From NCBI GenBank assembly GCA_035646975.1, contig DASROJ010000140.1, positions 1 through 18,735 of the forward strand: 18,735 nucleotides of DNA. Direction: 5' to 3'. The notes beneath the pieces were generated by a model, which was given only the letters and a program-made list of their open reading frames with translations, was not told the DNA's origin and ran no database searches. The position numbers and the translations under genes are program-made. Source of the DNA: DASROJ01 sp035646975. Its GTDB lineage: Bacteria > Acidobacteriota > Polarisedimenticolia > JACPZX01 > DASXTC01. This document shows, piece by piece, positions 7,960 through 15,691 of this stretch; the stretch's first letter is position 1, and the number at the start of each line of letters is the position of its first letter.

Positions 7960-8045
7960 ACCTCCGGTGAGACACGGCGCGATGCGGCCCATCCCGATTA
8001 CGATGGTGAGGCGCCGCGCGTCTAGTGGTTTCGACCGCCGGAGGT
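7960..8045 (-). promoter_or_regulatory. Inverted repeat in the sigma-factor leader
   Basis: ACCTCCGG at 8045-8038 and CCGGAGGT at 7967-7960 (minus-strand reading) are perfect 8-base complements about 70 bases apart. Both lie between the predicted transcription start (about 8057) and the sigma-factor ATG at 7935. The downstream arm is itself Shine-Dalgarno-like (GGAGG). Pairing would bury it, so the leader could fold to limit translation. An 8-base match can occur by chance in GC-rich DNA. Confidence 0.3.
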
Positions 8046-8063
8046 GAGAAAAACGAAAGCCTT

Positions 8064-8092
8064 AATGTAGTCAATCACTTGCGGCAGGTCAA
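8064..8092 (-). promoter_or_regulatory. Sigma70-type promoter of the sigma / pilus-assembly operon
   Basis: Reading the minus strand, a -35 box TTGACC (8092-8087) and a -10 box TACATT (8069-8064) are separated by exactly 17 bases. The predicted start is near 8057, giving a leader of about 120 bases before the sigma-factor ATG. It lies just downstream of the thiL stop and is the only good promoter seen ahead of the operon. It looks like a housekeeping promoter, not an obvious ECF promoter (no GGAAC-type -35). Confidence 0.65.
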
Positions 8093-8127
8093 CGACGGTC
8101 GGCAGGCTGGCCGTGGACGAACCAGGT

Positions 8128-9204
8128 CTAACGGGCGGCGAAGTGGTCGTGGCCGAGTGGCTCCAGACGACTACCGCCTCCCGAACCGTCGACGAGGCTC
8201 AGTCCGCCGCGGCGCGGCGTGACCCGTCCGATGAACGTCACATCGAGGTCGATCAGCCGCGATTCGCTGGATGGCGGCACCGTGAACAGCAGCTCGTAAT
8301 CCTCCCCCCCGTGGAGGGCCAGACCGAGCGGTTCGGCGTCCACGAACGGGGCGAGGGCGCGCGCGCTGTCGGCGATCGGGATGGCGGGCGCCAGCAATCG
8401 CGCGCCGACATCCGAAGCCTCTGCCAGCCGACGCAGGTCGGTGGAAACGCCGTCGGACAGGTCCATCGCCGAAGAAGCAATCTTCCGCTCCAGCAGCCGT
8501 CGGCCCAGTTCCAGCCTGGGGACCGGGTCCAGGTGGCTGCGCACCGCCTCGGCCGCCCGCGTGCAGACGCGGCGTCGGTCGGCCCCAGCCAGACGGGCTG
8601 ACGGAGGCGAGGAGACGGCGACGACCCGTCGCCGAGCGCGATCCATGCGAAGCCGCCATCCCCGGTCGAGGATAGCCCGACCCGCGGCCGATCCACCCAG
8701 CGGACCGCTGACGTAGATGCCATCACCCGGGCGGGCGCCGCTTCGAGCCAGCAGGCGGGCAGGCCGACGCGTGCCGGGCCTGCCGAGAATCGTGATCGAG
8801 ATCACCAGCGGCCCAGGGCTGCCAGAGGTATCCCCGCCGACGAGCTTGACGGAGTTCTCTTTCGCCATGGACAGGAGTCCGCCGAGAAACTCGTCGAGGA
8901 ACCGCGAGGAGAGTCCGTCGGGAATCCCGAGAGTGAGGAGAAACGAATCGGGACGTCCTCCCATCGCCGCGATATCGCTGAGATTCACCGCGAGCGACTT
9001 CCGGCCGAGCAACCAGCCGGGTTCATCCCTTCTGAAATGACGGTGTTCGATGAGACAATCGGTGGAGACGAGCCAAGCGTTGCGAGCCGTGCCCAGCAGC
9101 GCGGCGTCATCGCCGATGCCGGCCGGGGAGGCCGGCGCGAGGCCGCCAAACCGTCGCCTGATGTCGTCGAGGAGTCCGCGCTCGCCCAGCTTCCTGAGAT
9201 TCAC
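8128..9204 (-). CDS. thiL: Thiamine-monophosphate kinase
   Basis: ThiL phosphorylates thiamine monophosphate with ATP to give the cofactor thiamine diphosphate. The AIR-synthase-like fold is clear from its ordered motifs: GIGDDAALL, VSTDCLIEHRHF, AVNLSDIAAMGG, KLVGGDTSGSP, SAMDLSDGVSTDLRRL and HGGEDYELLF. These supply the Mg/ATP-binding acidic residues. I chose GTG 9204 because it gives VNLRKLGERGLLDDI, the usual ThiL N-terminus, and leaves about 13 bases after the lon stop. An ATG at 9237 would overlap lon and add 11 residues. The product, 358 residues, is slightly longer than the common 320-340. It is the last gene of the lon cluster. Confidence 0.9.
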   Translation of the reverse strand: MNLRKLGERGLLDDIRRRFGGLAPASPAGIGDDAALLGTARNAWLVSTDCLIEHRHFRRDEPGWLLGRKSLAVNLSDIAAMGGRPDSFLLTLGIPDGLSSRFLDEFLGGLLSMAKENSVKLVGGDTSGSPGPLVISITILGRPGTRRPARLLARSGARPGDGIYVSGPLGGSAAGRAILDRGWRLRMDRARRRVVAVSSPPSARLAGADRRRVCTRAAEAVRSHLDPVPRLELGRRLLERKIASSAMDLSDGVSTDLRRLAEASDVGARLLAPAIPIADSARALAPFVDAEPLGLALHGGEDYELLFTVPPSSESRLIDLDVTFIGRVTPRRGGLSLVDGSGGGSRLEPLGHDHFAAR

Positions 9205-9217
9205 GCGGCGGAGATTA

Positions 9218-11665
9218 TCACGACCCTCCCCGGACATGGACGACCGCGCCATCGGCCGATTTCTTCGTCTTGGCCGAAATCTTTGCCGCGGCGGAGGGAG
9301 CCCGCGACGCCTTGCGCCGCTCCAGCAGCGCCGCCTTGAAGACCTGCCCGACATCCTCGACGAAGATGAAGGTCATGTTCTTGCGCAGGGTGGCCGGGAT
9401 TTCCTCGAGGCTGCGCCGGCACAGCTCCGGAAGGATGACCGTGTTGATGCCGGCGCGGCGTGCGGCGAGCACCTTCTCCTTGATGCCGCCCACCGGGAGC
9501 ACCTGGCCTCGCAGGGTGATCTCTCCGGTCATGGCGACATCGTGACGCACGGGGCGGCCGGCGAAAGCCGAGAACATGGCCGTGGCCATCGTGATGCCGG
9601 CTGACGGACCGTCCTTCGGGATCGCCCCCTCGGGGACATGCACATGAACGTCATGGGTGCCGAAGAACTTATCGGGAATGCCGAGCTGGGCAGACCGGGT
9701 CCGGGCGTAGGACAGCGCCGCCTGCGCCGACTCCTTCATGACCTCGCCGAGCTGCCCCGTCAGCAGGAGCGCCCCGCGTCCCCGCATCGCGGTGGCCTCG
9801 ATGAACAGGATGTCTCCGCCGCTGGCCGTCCAGGCGAGACCCGTGGCCACGCCGATCCGATCGGTCTTGAGCGACTCTTCGGGCAGGATGCGCGGCGCGC
9901 CGAGAAACTTGTCCACGTTCGCCGCCGCGACCTTCACGCATCCTTTCTGATCGTTTTCCGCGACCTTGCGCGCCACCTTGCGGCAGATCGTGGCCAGCTC
10001 GCGCTCGAGGTTGCGCAGCCCGGCCTCGCGGGTATAGGCGGAGATCACGCGGGAAATCCCCTGGTCGATGAACTCGAGCTGGGTTTCCTTCAGCCCGTTT
10101 TCCTTGATCTGTTTGGGTATGATGTGGCGCTTGGCGATGGTGATCTTCTCTTCCTCGGTGTAACCGGTCAGACGGATGACCTCCATCCTGTCGAGGAACG
10201 CCGGCTGTATCGGCTCGAGCATGTTGGCCGTCGCGATGAACATGACGTTGGACAGGTCGTACGGGACCCCGAGGTAGTGATCGCGGAAGGTGTTGTTCTG
10301 CTCAGGGTCGAGCACTTCGAGCAGCGCCGAGGACGGGTCGCCCCGGTAGTCGGCGCCCAGCTTGTCCACCTCGTCGAGCATGAAGACCGGGTTGGAGGAG
10401 CCTGCCTGGTGCATCCCCTGGATGATCCGGCCGGGCATCGAGCCGACGTACGTCCTCCGGTGACCCCGGATCTCGGCCTCGTCGCGAACGCCGCCCAGCG
10501 AGATGCGCACGAACTTCCTGCCGAGGGCATGGGCGATCGACTTGCCCAGGGAGGTCTTGCCTACCCCCGGCGGCCCGACGAAGCAGAGGATCGGCCCCTT
10601 CATGTCCTTGTTGAGCTTCCGTACCGAGAGATACTCGAGGATGCGTTCCTTGATCTTCTCCAGGCCGAAGTGGTCGTCATCCAGGATTTTTCTCGCCTTC
10701 TTGATGTCGAGGTTGTCCTTGGTCTGCTTGCTCCAGGGAATCTCGACCATCCAGTCGAGGTAGTTGCGCACCGTGGCGGTCTCGGCCCCGTCGGGCTGCA
10801 TCCGTTCGAGCTTCGACACCTGCCGCTCGACCTCCTCCTGCACCTTCTTCGGCATGCGGGCCTTGACGATCTTCTCCCGGATCTGCTGGATCTCCTCGGC
10901 AAGCTCGTTGCCCTCGCCCAGCTCCTGCTGGATCGCCTTCATCTGCTGGCGCAGGAAGAACTCGCGCTGCGACCGATCGATCTCCTCACGCGCGTGGGTG
11001 TTGATCTCCTGCTGCATCGTGAGCAGATCGATCTCCTTGTTCAGGAGGTCGTTGACCCTCTTGAGGCGGGCCACCGGGTCGACCAGCTCGAGGATTTCCT
11101 GGGCTTCCTCGATTTTCATCTCGAGATTCGAGGCGGCGAGATCCGCCAGTCGGCCGGGCGCCTCGAGATTGGAGGCCACCACCATCACCTCCGAGGAGAT
11201 CGACTTGCCGAGCGAAACGCTGCGCTCGAGGGTCTTCTTCACCGTGCGCATGAGCGCTTCCTGCTCGATGTTCCCCTCGGTGACCGGCTCGGCGATCTTC
11301 TCGATGCTCGCGTGGAAGAAGTCCCGCTCCACGTGGAACTCCTGCACCTTCGCGCGCGCGACACCCTGCACCAGCACGCGCACCCGGTTGTCGGGGAGCT
11401 TGAGCATCCTCATGATGACCGCGACCGTGCCGATTCGATGAAGGTCTTTCGGGCCGGGCTTCTCGACTTCCTTTTCCTTCTGTGACAGCAGCAGGATCAT
11501 CCGGTTGCCGGCGAGCGCGTGGTCGACCGCCGAGATCGAGCGCTCCCGGCTGACCGAGAGCGGCACGATGATGAACGGATAGACCACCAGGTCGCGCAAC
11601 GGCAGCACCGGCAGCCGATCGGGGATTTTCAGCTGGTCTTCGGCTCGGGCGGTATCGGGAGTCAC
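9218..11665 (-). CDS. lon: ATP-dependent protease Lon
   Basis: This is a full-length LonA of 815 residues. It has an N-terminal substrate-binding domain (about 17-210), a coiled helical region (about 210-310), an AAA+ module with Walker A GPPGVGKTS (about 364-372) and Walker B VFMLDEVDKL, and a C-terminal serine protease domain. The catalytic dyad is present: S688 in DGPSAG and K731 in GGIKEK, with the spacing seen in E. coli Lon. Lon degrades misfolded and regulatory proteins in the cytoplasm. It starts at a GTG that overlaps the hsp20 stop (GTGA), so the chaperone and the protease are translationally coupled. thiL follows about 13 bases after its stop. Confidence 0.97.
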   Translation of the reverse strand: MTPDTARAEDQLKIPDRLPVLPLRDLVVYPFIIVPLSVSRERSISAVDHALAGNRMILLLSQKEKEVEKPGPKDLHRIGTVAVIMRMLKLPDNRVRVLVQGVARAKVQEFHVERDFFHASIEKIAEPVTEGNIEQEALMRTVKKTLERSVSLGKSISSEVMVVASNLEAPGRLADLAASNLEMKIEEAQEILELVDPVARLKRVNDLLNKEIDLLTMQQEINTHAREEIDRSQREFFLRQQMKAIQQELGEGNELAEEIQQIREKIVKARMPKKVQEEVERQVSKLERMQPDGAETATVRNYLDWMVEIPWSKQTKDNLDIKKARKILDDDHFGLEKIKERILEYLSVRKLNKDMKGPILCFVGPPGVGKTSLGKSIAHALGRKFVRISLGGVRDEAEIRGHRRTYVGSMPGRIIQGMHQAGSSNPVFMLDEVDKLGADYRGDPSSALLEVLDPEQNNTFRDHYLGVPYDLSNVMFIATANMLEPIQPAFLDRMEVIRLTGYTEEEKITIAKRHIIPKQIKENGLKETQLEFIDQGISRVISAYTREAGLRNLERELATICRKVARKVAENDQKGCVKVAAANVDKFLGAPRILPEESLKTDRIGVATGLAWTASGGDILFIEATAMRGRGALLLTGQLGEVMKESAQAALSYARTRSAQLGIPDKFFGTHDVHVHVPEGAIPKDGPSAGITMATAMFSAFAGRPVRHDVAMTGEITLRGQVLPVGGIKEKVLAARRAGINTVILPELCRRSLEEIPATLRKNMTFIFVEDVGQVFKAALLERRKASRAPSAAAKISAKTKKSADGAVVHVRGGS

Positions 11666-12126
11666 TGGCTCGCCTCCAGATTCGTGACGGGAATGACGAC
11701 TTCCTCCCCGCGCCGGTTGGGCACCTTCGGGAAGAATACCTCGAGCACACCCGCCTTGAGCGCGGCGGTCGCGTCGCGGGTGTTGATGGGCATGCCCAGG
11801 GGAATGACGCGCCGGAATCGGCCGCTGAGCCGCTCCATGCAGTGAAACTTGACGTCACCTTCGGGCTGATGACTCGGCCGCTCGCCCGTGACGATCAGGG
11901 CGCCACCCAGCGCGGTCACTTTCAGTTTTGCCGCCGGGACACCCGGCAGCTCGCATCGAACCACCAGGCCCTCGCTCGTCTGGATGACGTCGACGCTAGG
12001 GATCCACTGGTGGACACTCGATTCGTCCCCTTCCTCGTCCCGCATCTCGAGCAAGACATCGAACAGCTTGTTCATCTCGCTCTGGATTCGAGCCATCTCC
12101 AGGTAGGGACCGAAACTGTGTTCCAT
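11662..12126 (-). CDS. Small heat-shock protein, Hsp20 / alpha-crystallin family
   Basis: The 154-residue protein carries an alpha-crystallin domain at about residues 42-135, with the family signature A-x-L-x-x-GVL followed by a Pro-Lys (AALKAGVLEVFFPK). Near the C-terminus VVIPV fits the IxI/V motif that links oligomers. The N-terminal arm is short and acidic (MRDEEGDESS). Such proteins hold unfolding proteins for refolding or degradation. The ATG has an excellent Shine-Dalgarno sequence (TGGAGGA, 5 bases spacing). The gene overlaps lon by four bases, which fits a holdase feeding a protease. A 74-base gap separates it from nrdR and contains a promoter-like sequence. Confidence 0.95.
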   Translation of the reverse strand: MEHSFGPYLEMARIQSEMNKLFDVLLEMRDEEGDESSVHQWIPSVDVIQTSEGLVVRCELPGVPAAKLKVTALGGALIVTGERPSHQPEGDVKFHCMERLSGRFRRVIPLGMPINTRDATAALKAGVLEVFFPKVPNRRGEEVVIPVTNLEASQ

Positions 12127-12160
12127 GCATTCCTCCAGGATGACCGGGCCGCGGGGCTGA

Positions 12161-12188
12161 ATATTATGAGTGCGCGGGGCGTGCGCAA
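12161..12188 (-). promoter_or_regulatory. Possible internal promoter ahead of hsp20-lon
   Basis: The only AT-rich patch in the nrdR-hsp20 gap reads TAATAT (12166-12161, minus strand). It is preceded at 16 bases by TTGCGC (12188-12183), a weak -35 match. A heat-responsive promoter here would make sense, but I do not see a convincing sigma32 pattern. Confidence is low because the -35 matches at only three positions. Confidence 0.35.
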
Positions 12189-12200
12189 GGTCTCCAGGCG

Positions 12201-12674
12201 CTAACGCGATTCCTCGGCTTTCTTCTGATCCAGCAGCCCCTTCAGCTCCTCGAGAAAGTCCGAGGGTTCCTCGAAACGCCGGTAAACAGAGGCGAACCGG
12301 ACATAGGCCACCTTGTCGAGCTCGCGCAGCCTCAGCATCACGTGAGCCCCCACCCTGTCGGTCGTCAGCTCCTTGTCAGGGCTTTCCTGCAGCATCGCCT
12401 CGATCTCATCGGCGATCACCTCGAGCGCCTTGAGGGGAACGGGCCGCTTTTCGCAGGCTTTGAGCAGGCCGCCCATGAGCTTCTGCCGATCGAACGGCTC
12501 GCGTCGGCCGTCCTTCTTGATGAGACGGAAGGCGATCTCCTCGATTCTCTCGTACGAGGTGAACCGGCGCTTGCACTCGAGACATTCGCGCCTGCGGCGG
12601 ATGACAAGCCCCTCCTTGCCCTCCCTCGAGTCAACGACCTTGTCCTGCAGGTGTCCACAGAATGGGCACTTCAC
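12201..12674 (-). CDS. nrdR: Transcriptional repressor NrdR
   Basis: NrdR represses ribonucleotide reductase genes according to ATP/dATP levels. From GTG 12674 the protein has 157 residues, the normal size. The N-terminal zinc ribbon is intact: C3 and C6 (MKCPFC), then C31 and C34 (ECLEC), followed by RRFTSYER. The ATP-cone domain occupies about residues 49-139 (VIKKDGRREPFDRQKL-type start, here LIKKDGRREPFDRQKL). The GTG overlaps the stop of the upstream membrane-protein gene (GTGA). The frame is open further upstream, but that part is only the shadow of that gene. No ribonucleotide reductase gene lies in the window, so its targets are elsewhere. Confidence 0.96.
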   Translation of the reverse strand: MKCPFCGHLQDKVVDSREGKEGLVIRRRRECLECKRRFTSYERIEEIAFRLIKKDGRREPFDRQKLMGGLLKACEKRPVPLKALEVIADEIEAMLQESPDKELTTDRVGAHVMLRLRELDKVAYVRFASVYRRFEEPSDFLEELKGLLDQKKAEESR

Positions 12675-13717
12675 CGCGAGGCTCCTATCTTGCGGGGCGC
12701 TTCCTCGGCCTGCTGCGCTTCCCGCGTGAACTCCGACAGGCTGCGGAAGCTCACACCCTCCCTCCACAGCAGGATGATCCCGATGACGATGACGGGACCG
12801 ATCGCGAACGCATGCGTCACGAGGATCGTGGCCGCCGCGTGATTCGATTCGATGCCGAAGACGTTCACCAGTCCGAGCTGCCCAAGGTATTCGTACGACC
12901 CGACGCCGCCGGGCGTCGGCATCGCGATGCCGATCGTCAGCAGGCCCATCATGAATAGAGAATCGCCGAATCCGACACCCAGATCGAAGGCCCTGAGCGA
13001 GGCCCAGATCGAGCCGGTGATGACCAACCATATCCCGATTGACTGCACCCAGGCCAGCGCGAAGATCCATCCATCCTTGACGGCGTCGAACCCGCCGAGA
13101 AACGAGTGCAGCATCCTCGGCACCAGCGAGTCTGCGCCCCCGCTCCTGCGGTCGAGCCACTCGAACAGACGCTGCCGGAAATGGACGAGCAGGTAGAGCA
13201 GCGGGAAAATCGCGAGAGTGCCCAGACCGAGCACGAGACCCGCCTGCCGCACTTCGCGCATCGGGAGCGCGCCGGTGCCGGTGGCCGGCGGATCGAAAAG
13301 AAAGATGAGATAGATTCCGAACAGCAGGGCGACACTCAGGCTGTCCATGAGCCGCTCGAGCACGCAGGTGGCCAGCGCTCCCGACTTGCTGATTTTTTCC
13401 CGCTGCCCCAGCATCATCGGCCGCAGCACCTCGCCGACCCGGAAGAAGATGAAGCTGAGCAGGTAGCCGATCGCCGTGGTGGAAAAAACGTTGTAGAAGC
13501 TCACGCGTCTCTTCATCGGCGCCAGGAGGATCTGCCAGCGCAGGCTCCTGAGAGTCAGGTGCGCCATCTGGAAGGCCACCGCTGCGGCCAGCCAGCCTAC
13601 CTTCGCGGATCGGACGTGCTCGACGACGCGGCCGAGCTCGAGCTTGCTGAAGAAGAGATAGAGGAAAACTGCGGCGGCGAGGAAGCTGAGGGTGATCCTC
13701 AGGCCGCGCTTTTTCAT
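12671..13717 (-). CDS. YbhN/UPF0104-family multi-pass membrane protein (LPG_synthase_TM type)
   Basis: This 348-residue integral membrane protein belongs to the family that includes the transmembrane part of MprF and YbhN. It shows about eight hydrophobic segments and the family's conserved pieces: LRSLRWQILLAP near residue 60, FRVGEVLRPMML near 95, CVLERLMDSLSV near 120, and the signature MPTPGGVGSYEYLG near 280. Members are thought to move or flip lipids, or to accompany glycolipid synthesis. The catalytic aminoacyl-transfer domain of MprF is absent. The ATG has a GGAAA-type ribosome site about 10 bases upstream. It is the first gene of the nrdR-hsp20-lon-thiL run. The substrate is unknown. 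Confidence 0.85.
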   Translation of the reverse strand: MKKRGLRITLSFLAAAVFLYLFFSKLELGRVVEHVRSAKVGWLAAAVAFQMAHLTLRSLRWQILLAPMKRRVSFYNVFSTTAIGYLLSFIFFRVGEVLRPMMLGQREKISKSGALATCVLERLMDSLSVALLFGIYLIFLFDPPATGTGALPMREVRQAGLVLGLGTLAIFPLLYLLVHFRQRLFEWLDRRSGGADSLVPRMLHSFLGGFDAVKDGWIFALAWVQSIGIWLVITGSIWASLRAFDLGVGFGDSLFMMGLLTIGIAMPTPGGVGSYEYLGQLGLVNVFGIESNHAAATILVTHAFAIGPVIVIGIILLWREGVSFRSLSEFTREAQQAEEAPRKIGASR

Positions 13718-13808
13718 CTCAAGCCGTTTCCAGGTGATGGTGGTCAGGATTGACCGTATCCGGCGACGCGTGTCAGGCAGACAACCTACTACAGCGCCTG
13801 AACGAGGG
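13718..13808. other. Gap between NFACT and YbhN-like genes
   Basis: These 91 bases lie between two minus-strand genes. I see neither a convincing terminator nor a good promoter. The best minus-strand candidate is TTGTCT with a weak GATACG 18 bases later. Cotranscription with the upstream NFACT gene remains possible. Confidence 0.4.
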
Positions 13809-15530
13809 TCAATCGTCGACGAGGGTCGATACGCGCGCCGCCGGAGCGACCCGCACCGTCCTGTGACGCTTGAGCATGACCATTCCCGGCGACATCCCCT
13901 TCCCCTTGCGCACGTGACGCTTCCACGTCACGTGGACGTCGAGTTCCTTTTCGTTCTTCCCCTTGCTGAACCAGGCCGCGAGCGCGGCCGCTTCGAGCAC
14001 GGCGCGGTCGGGAAGCGCGGCGAGCCGCCGCGGGTTGCGCACGATGACGTGGGCGCCCGGAACACCGGCGGCGTGAAGCCAGAGATCGTGCGCCCCCGCC
14101 ACCTTGAACGTCAGGTGATCGTTCTCTCCGCCGGTCCTGCCCACCAGCACCGTGAATCCATCGCTCGTGCGGAACTCGCGCACCTGCACGTACTGCGGCT
14201 TGCGGCCGACTTCGGCGCGCTCGGTCCGGCGAAACGCTTTCACCAGCCGCCCGGCCTGGAGGTCCCTCTCCAGATCCTCGAGCTCGGCGCCGGTGGCCAA
14301 CCCGGCTATCCGTGTCTGCGCGGAGGCCACCGCCAGGTGTCTGCGCTCGAGGGCTTCGATGCGTTGCGGAAGCAGCTCCCGGGTGCGCTCGCGACGGCGC
14401 GCCGACTTGAAATAGCGCTGCGCGTTTTCGTTGAGGTCAAGACGCGGATCGATCGGGACTTCAACCAGCCTGGCTTCGGGGTCGTAATGATCGACCACGC
14501 GAACGAGGGCGCCCTCCTTTCTTGCCGCGTGCATGCCGGCGAGGATCAACTCGCCCCGGCGCCGGTCCTCTTCACCTCCCGATGCGGCTTGCGCGAGCTC
14601 CGCCGAGAGCACGCTCTTCAGCGCGGTGATCCTGCGCTGCTCGCGTCTCAGCAGGCCCGTCAGCGACTGGTGCTGCGACTGGAACGCCAGGTGCCGGACC
14701 ATGCAGACGGTGGCGGCTTCCTCGGCTTCGTTCACGGTGCGCATCGGCGTCGCCGTCAAACCCTCCGCGCTGGTGAGCGGCAGCATGTAGGCGAACAGAT
14801 TGCCGGCCGAAAGCGGCGTCGATTCCGCAAGCCCCGCTGGATCGCCGGGGCTGTAAAGGTTCGGCGACCAGTCTCCACCCGCGATGCGGCCGGACAGCTC
14901 CGCGAAAACCGCCCAGGGGTCCTCGCCGCCGCGTGCCCGGTGCCCGATCTCGGCCGCCAGCCGCGAGCTGAAGCCGTGCCATTCCCTGACGAGCCGGTCT
15001 TCCAGGCGCTCATCCTTCGCCAGCCCGGCAATCGCGGCCTTGAACGTCACGGACTCCCACTCCGGCGACCCGGGCGGCGCGTCCGGCGCCGCGGAGCCGC
15101 GCAGCTCTGTCTGGGCGGTCCGCGCGCTGCGCAGGACGCGGCCCTCCCCGTCCACGAGCAGGAGATTCGGCGCTCTGCCCATGAGCTCGATGACGAGAGC
15201 GCGGCCTGCCTCGAGCTCGAGCCGGACGACGCGGTCGCCCGCGAGCCTGATGATGCGGGTGACCCGGCGGCCGTGCACCTCGCGGGTCATCCCGACAGCC
15301 AGCTCGGTGGGCGCCGATGGCGCCCTGGTTCCGCGGGCGAGATGCATCGTTGTCAGGCGCGGATGGATGCCGACATGCACTCTCGGAAAGGGTGCCTCGG
15401 CGAAACGCAGGAGGAATCGGTGGGTCTCGAGCTGGATCACGTCGTCGAGAGCCTGCCCCGTGAGGATGGGGCTCATTTCGTCGACGATGGCCTGAAGCAC
15501 TGTCTGGTCCAGAACGGCCTCCGGCCTCAC
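13809..15530 (-). CDS. rqcH: NFACT-family ribosome quality control protein (RqcH-like)
   Basis: The 573-residue protein matches RqcH/NEMF in length and layout. It has an N-terminal NFACT-N domain (about 1-175), helix-hairpin-helix and coiled-coil middle regions (about 280-420), and a C-terminal NFACT-R domain (about 455-560) with GRTGGENDHLTFKVAG and DLWLHAAGVPGAHV. RqcH binds stalled 50S-peptidyl-tRNA complexes and recruits tRNA-Ala to add alanine tails that mark nascent chains for degradation. The Asp-Arg pair needed for this in Bacillus subtilis RqcH is present as D99-R100 in LAGDRVVRLEL. Older names are fibronectin-binding protein A or DUF814. The start is GTG, with only a weak AAGG upstream. 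The stop is TGA at 13809. Confidence 0.9.
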   Translation of the reverse strand: MRPEAVLDQTVLQAIVDEMSPILTGQALDDVIQLETHRFLLRFAEAPFPRVHVGIHPRLTTMHLARGTRAPSAPTELAVGMTREVHGRRVTRIIRLAGDRVVRLELEAGRALVIELMGRAPNLLLVDGEGRVLRSARTAQTELRGSAAPDAPPGSPEWESVTFKAAIAGLAKDERLEDRLVREWHGFSSRLAAEIGHRARGGEDPWAVFAELSGRIAGGDWSPNLYSPGDPAGLAESTPLSAGNLFAYMLPLTSAEGLTATPMRTVNEAEEAATVCMVRHLAFQSQHQSLTGLLRREQRRITALKSVLSAELAQAASGGEEDRRRGELILAGMHAARKEGALVRVVDHYDPEARLVEVPIDPRLDLNENAQRYFKSARRRERTRELLPQRIEALERRHLAVASAQTRIAGLATGAELEDLERDLQAGRLVKAFRRTERAEVGRKPQYVQVREFRTSDGFTVLVGRTGGENDHLTFKVAGAHDLWLHAAGVPGAHVIVRNPRRLAALPDRAVLEAAALAAWFSKGKNEKELDVHVTWKRHVRKGKGMSPGMVMLKRHRTVRVAPAARVSTLVDD

Positions 15531-15691
15531 CCCATGAAAGCCTTACGGGGCGCGGGTTTCAGCTTGACGTCATCGAGCGCCCGGCGTATATGATGGCCAG
15601 ACAGGCGCGGGGGGTTCTTGGCCGCCTCATTAATGGGGATGGGGTGCCAAGAGGGAAGGACTCTCCGAGTCTGTCGATCCTCATACTTCGG
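15531..15691. other. Intergenic region between corC-like gene and rqcH, with hairpins
   Basis: This 161-base gap holds a short stem TCTTGGC/GCCAAGA (15616-15622 with 15646-15652, 23-base loop) and a smaller GACTC/GAGTC hairpin near 15660-15672, close to the upstream stop. Neither is followed by a T-run on the minus strand, so neither is a clear intrinsic terminator. A promoter-like pair on the opposite strand is listed separately. I see no open frame of its own here. Confidence 0.4.
15564..15592 (+). promoter_or_regulatory. Plus-strand promoter-like sequence antisense to the corC-like gene
   Basis: TTGACG (15564-15569) and TATATG (15587-15592) are spaced by exactly 17 bases on the plus strand. 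The predicted start is near 15599, running into the 3' end of the minus-strand corC-like gene. The -35 box lies within a perfect TGACGTCA palindrome (15565-15572). No plus-strand gene with a recognisable product follows, so this may be a small or antisense RNA promoter, or chance. Confidence 0.3.

Noticed and set aside
7936..7992. Longer sigma-factor start at ATG 7992
   Set aside because: The extra 19 residues do not resemble ECF N-termini and no ribosome site precedes that ATG; a modest chance remains because the 7935 start also has a weak site.
9638..11485. Long plus-strand open frame (615 codons) opposite lon
   Set aside because: Lon on the minus strand is full length with all catalytic motifs; the opposite frame has no recognisable fold.
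12160..12182. Possible CIRCE (HrcA) operator ahead of hsp20
   Set aside because: GCACTC is present, but nine bases further on there is no GAGTGC partner, so only a chance half-site exists.
12675..13160. Upstream extension of nrdR into the membrane-protein gene
   Set aside because: NrdR proteins begin with MKCPFC, found exactly at the GTG at 12674; the extension is a shadow.
13692..15593. Long plus-strand open frame (633 codons) opposite rqcH
   Set aside because: It is antisense to a clear NFACT protein and lacks motifs or a ribosome site.
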